Assembly: GCA_947367285.1 (NCBI GenBank)
Contig: CANBDB010000007.1
Coordinates: 1 to 23,054, forward strand
Origin: an uncultured Clostridia bacterium
Lineage (GTDB): Bacteria; Bacillota; Clostridia; Oscillospirales; CAG-272
Direction of reading: 5' to 3'
DNA: 23,054 nucleotides
Every line of letters starts with the position of its first letter. Positions within the stretch are counted from its first letter, which is position 1. A model generated the notes under the pieces. That model saw only the letters and a program-made list of their open reading frames with translations. It searched no databases and was not told where the DNA came from. The translations under genes were made by a program, and so were the position numbers. This document shows positions 20,269 through 23,054 of the stretch, in pieces.

Positions 20269-22477
20269 ATTCATAATACAAACATTCAAATTCCGAGAGT
20301 GCTTCGTGGAGGAATAAAGGCATCTTCTTTTTGGAGAAAACCCTGTTTTTCCAAGCATTGCTTCCTTGAATTCTCGTCAAAATCGCGTTTTTCAGCTCGT
20401 TCTTGTCCTCATTTTTTGTAGGAACAATATTCTCAATCTCAACAACAACGGGCTCGTTGCCAACCTTAACGGTAACGTCATCAGTTACAACGTCACGGAA
20501 TTTTATCACCATTTCTCTCTCCGAGGGCAAAAGTCCCTTTGAGTCAGAAGGCGGAGTAATCGTCAAGCGAAGCTTATCGCTATTCTCAGCAAGATCAAAC
20601 TCGGTCTTGGCGAAAATACCCCTGCGGTACGCGTTGGTCTCACCATCGTCCTCATAGAGCTCATAGTGACCGTTTCCGCGCCAAATATGAATCTCAAGAG
20701 GTTGTTCAAGTGAAATGTCATTCGTGCGATCATTCTTATACATTGGCACAATCGCACCCGCGGGAGCAAGCACGGGAATGGAATCGAGATCTCGATTCAT
20801 AGTCACCCATCTGCCACCCTCATAAATACGTCCGTTAAAAATATCCGTCCATCTTCCCTCGGGAAGCCATACGTGAACATAAGCGAGATTAGTTCTCCTG
20901 TCCGCAGGACGAGTAATTGGCGCAACGAGCAGCTGCCCACCGAATATGTACTGATATGGACACTCCTGCGCATTGAGACAGTTGTATCGGTAATACATCG
21001 GCATGCAAATCGGCTCACCCTCGGTGTGCGTGCGATAGTTAGCACTGTACATATAGGGGATCATCTTGTGACGGAGTCTCAAGAACTCCTCGGATATCTT
21101 GTTCACCGCCCAAGTGCGCTTCCACGGTTCCTTGCCCATATAGTCGGAATTGGATGAGTGAAGTCTGTTAATAGGGCTAAAGACACCGAGCTGAAGCCAT
21201 CTAAGATAAAGCTCGTCGTCCTGCACACCCTTCATATGACCGCCTATGTCGTGGCTCCACCAGGTGTATCCCGCATTGGCGGCGCAATTTGTAAAATACG
21301 GTTGGAAATCAAGACTCTTCCAAGAAACTATCGTGTCACCGGAAAATCCAAGCGGATAACGGTGCGAGCCAAGGCCGGCATATCTTGAGAGAATAAGCGG
21401 ACGCTTCTCGCCCCTTGCGGAATCGAGATAGTGGTAATGATTGAGCGCCCAAAGGGGGTCAAGTCCGTCCATATTGGTCTTGGTTCCCTGTTGCCAGTCG
21501 ATCCACCAAAAATCAACACCCTCGTCCTCAAGCGGATGGTGAAGCAATTCAAAATATGCTTTTCTAAATTCCGCATCAGTTATGTCAAACGGAATAATTT
21601 CCTTCTTTTCAGGGTCTCTTCCAAGACGGCGGCACATTGCCTCGTATGCATCCTCAAAGAATCTCACTCCCTGCGAGGGATGAATGTTGAGCGGCACCTT
21701 AAATCCGTTTTCGTGTATCCAATCAAGAAGCTCCTTGTGGTCGGGGAAAAGCTCCGTGTTCCAGGTATACCCCGTCCAACCCTGCAAAAAATAATAGTAA
21801 ATAATCTCTTCAACGCATCTTGGCTTTTGGCTTCTCGCCTCTTCGCCAAAACGGGAAATAACGTCCGTCCAGTGCCAGTCCATATCAATGGTAGCAACCG
21901 TAATCGGAATTTCCCTCTTAATAAACTCCTGCATCAATGTGCGATATTCCTCTTGCGTATAGGCCCTGTATCTGCTCCACCAGTTGCCGAGCGCATATTT
22001 GGGAATGAGCGGAACCTCGCCCGTAAGCTTGAAGAAATCTCGAAGTGCCGCAAGATAATCTTGTCCGTAAACAAACCAATATCTATCCGTGCATTTTTCG
22101 CGCGGACAAATAGTTCCGTCAGGATTCACGATAAGGCTCTTGCTGTCGTTAATAACACAAGCTCCACAGTCCGAAATAATGCCGTCCTCTAGCTTAACGG
22201 CACCGTTAGCCATATCTAGTGTGCGCGCAGTGCCCGGCAAGGGCTTGCCCTGAGGATTTCCAAGTTCAGTTCCGTCAGTAGTTCTCACCTTGAAAACTGC
22301 CTTGTCCGTCTTTACGGTAACATACATTCCCTCATCGACAAGCGTATATTTAACTTCTTCAAATTCTCTATTTACCACCGTTTGCGTCGGAGCATCACAA
22401 AATGCCCCATTCTCCGTGCGGAGAAGTCGGGAGGTTATCAAAGAAATTCTGAGATCGTCTCTCTCAAAAATAACCAT
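20267..22477 (-). CDS. GH31 family alpha-glycosidase
   Basis: This 736-aa protein has no signal peptide, so it acts inside the cell on imported oligosaccharides. Domains in order: N-terminal beta-sandwich (about 1-145), a catalytic (beta/alpha)8 barrel from IPKYALGNWWSRYRAYTQEE (about 158 on), and C-terminal beta domains with DLDSIPVLAPAGAIVPMYKN. Catalytic Asp327 is the nucleophile in WWIDWQQG, and Asp381 is the likely acid/base in GFSGDT. WWSHDIGGHM and RWLQLGVFSPINRLHS are also GH31 features. Specificity (alpha-glucosidase, alpha-xylosidase or other) cannot be settled. It follows nrdR by 21 bases and has GGAG before its ATG, so the two share a transcript although their roles differ. Confidence 0.92.
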   Translation of the reverse strand: MVIFERDDLRISLITSRLLRTENGAFCDAPTQTVVNREFEEVKYTLVDEGMYVTVKTDKAVFKVRTTDGTELGNPQGKPLPGTARTLDMANGAVKLEDGIISDCGACVINDSKSLIVNPDGTICPREKCTDRYWFVYGQDYLAALRDFFKLTGEVPLIPKYALGNWWSRYRAYTQEEYRTLMQEFIKREIPITVATIDMDWHWTDVISRFGEEARSQKPRCVEEIIYYYFLQGWTGYTWNTELFPDHKELLDWIHENGFKVPLNIHPSQGVRFFEDAYEAMCRRLGRDPEKKEIIPFDITDAEFRKAYFELLHHPLEDEGVDFWWIDWQQGTKTNMDGLDPLWALNHYHYLDSARGEKRPLILSRYAGLGSHRYPLGFSGDTIVSWKSLDFQPYFTNCAANAGYTWWSHDIGGHMKGVQDDELYLRWLQLGVFSPINRLHSSNSDYMGKEPWKRTWAVNKISEEFLRLRHKMIPYMYSANYRTHTEGEPICMPMYYRYNCLNAQECPYQYIFGGQLLVAPITRPADRRTNLAYVHVWLPEGRWTDIFNGRIYEGGRWVTMNRDLDSIPVLAPAGAIVPMYKNDRTNDISLEQPLEIHIWRGNGHYELYEDDGETNAYRRGIFAKTEFDLAENSDKLRLTITPPSDSKGLLPSEREMVIKFRDVVTDDVTVKVGNEPVVVEIENIVPTKNEDKNELKNAILTRIQGSNAWKNRVFSKKKMPLFLHEALSEFECLYYE

Positions 22478-22498
22478 AAAAATTCTCCTCGTGCAAAA

Positions 22499-22948
22499 TT
22501 ACTTGCCCTTCTTCATGAGATCCTTAATTTCCTTAAGGAAGGTATCAACGTCCTTGAACTCACGGTAAACTGAAGCAAAGCGAACGTAAGCCACCTGATC
22601 GTGCTCCTTGAGTTTGAGCATAACGAGCTCACCAATCTCAGTTGAGGTGATTTCGGTTCTCATTTGGTTGTGAAGCTCCTGCTCCACCTCGGTAACGATA
22701 AGCTCAGCATTAACGGGACGCTTGTGGCATGCCTTGATAACACCGGAAAGCAACTTGTTGCGGTCAAAAATCTCCTTTTCGCCGTCCTTTTTAGTCACAA
22801 AAATCTGGTTTGCCTCAACCGTTTCAAAGGTGGTAAAACGTCTTCCGCACTCAAGACACTCACGGCGGCGGCGAATACTGTTGCCGTCCTGCGAAGGGCG
22901 AGAATCTATAACCTTACTGTCAAAATAACCACAAATTGGACATTTCAT
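22499..22948 (-). CDS. nrdR: Transcriptional repressor NrdR
   Basis: This 149-aa regulator represses ribonucleotide reductase genes according to dATP/ATP levels. A zinc ribbon is formed by C3, C6, C31 and C34 (MKCPICG, then ECLECGRRF). It is followed by the conserved TTFETVE and an ATP-cone domain (about 49-139). I chose the start at 22948 because the family begins MKCP and AGAGGA lies 8 nt upstream. An in-frame ATG at 22969 would add seven residues with no RBS. No ribonucleotide reductase gene is in the window, so its targets are elsewhere. It leads a two-gene transcript with the GH31 enzyme. Confidence 0.96.
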   Translation of the reverse strand: MKCPICGYFDSKVIDSRPSQDGNSIRRRRECLECGRRFTTFETVEANQIFVTKKDGEKEIFDRNKLLSGVIKACHKRPVNAELIVTEVEQELHNQMRTEITSTEIGELVMLKLKEHDQVAYVRFASVYREFKDVDTFLKEIKDLMKKGK

Positions 22949-22983
22949 AAACTGCATCCTCTTTTTCATAAATTTATTAATTT

Positions 22984-23012
22984 ATGATAGCACTTTTTTT
23001 CATCTTTGTAAA
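22984..23012 (-). promoter_or_regulatory. Promoter of nrdR-GH31
   Basis: Minus strand TTTACA (23012-23007), 17-bp spacer with an A-run, TATCAT (22989-22984). It gives a leader of about 30 nt before the nrdR ATG. I see no clear NrdR box pair overlapping it. Confidence 0.75.
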
Positions 23013-23054
23013 TATATTTTGATAATTTTACTATTTTTTACAATAATTTTGCAT

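Overview
The window looks like the chromosome of a spore-forming Clostridia bacterium, probably of the Oscillospiraceae/Ruminococcaceae type. The grounds are a SipL-type spore coat protein with a sigma-E-like promoter, a six-cysteine SCIFF RiPP precursor with its radical SAM maturase, an L27 with the cleavable N-terminal extension together with its Prp protease, an NrdR, and classic TTGACA-17-TATAAT promoters with strong AAGGAG ribosome binding sites. I cannot name the species.

Layout. Positions 1-3130 are AT-rich and look like the edge of a mobile or accessory region. They hold two translationally coupled unknown genes (1-523 and 520-1173, minus strand) and a DUF3991/TOPRIM-like protein typical of conjugative elements (1571-2668, minus). 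The noncoding DNA around them is rich in inverted repeats. This stretch ends beside the 3' end of tRNA-Ser(GCU) at 3161-3253, a plausible integration site. The chromosomal part then runs: sipL (+); a 534-bp noncoding stretch with a duplicated 65-bp repeat; ftsK/spoIIIE (-); a pair of half-size TauE/SafE (TSUP) membrane proteins (+); rpsO and pnp (+) with a long leader hairpin before pnp; a VanY/M15-like protein that has lost its catalytic residues (+); and a DHHW-family envelope protein (+).

Next comes a minus-strand RiPP operon, scfA (SCIFF precursor, 16968-17120) then scfB (radical SAM maturase), with an Orn/Lys/Arg-type decarboxylase starting one base after the scfB stop. A terminator-like hairpin separates scfA from scfB. 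An unknown 135-aa gene (+) and a THUMP RNA methyltransferase (+) follow, the latter apparently driven by a consensus promoter inside the end of the preceding gene. The last block is rplU-prp-rpmA (-), tRNA-Arg(CCU) (+), and nrdR followed by a GH31 alpha-glycosidase (-).

Most of the window is housekeeping: ribosomal proteins, RNA turnover, chromosome segregation and dNTP control. The most unusual parts are the SCIFF operon (a Gly where the characterised family member has its crosslinked Thr, an extra Cys, and a coupled decarboxylase), the catalytically dead M15 protein, the split TSUP pair, and the structured noncoding DNA of the accessory region. I see no CRISPR array, rRNA, transposase or integrase in the window.
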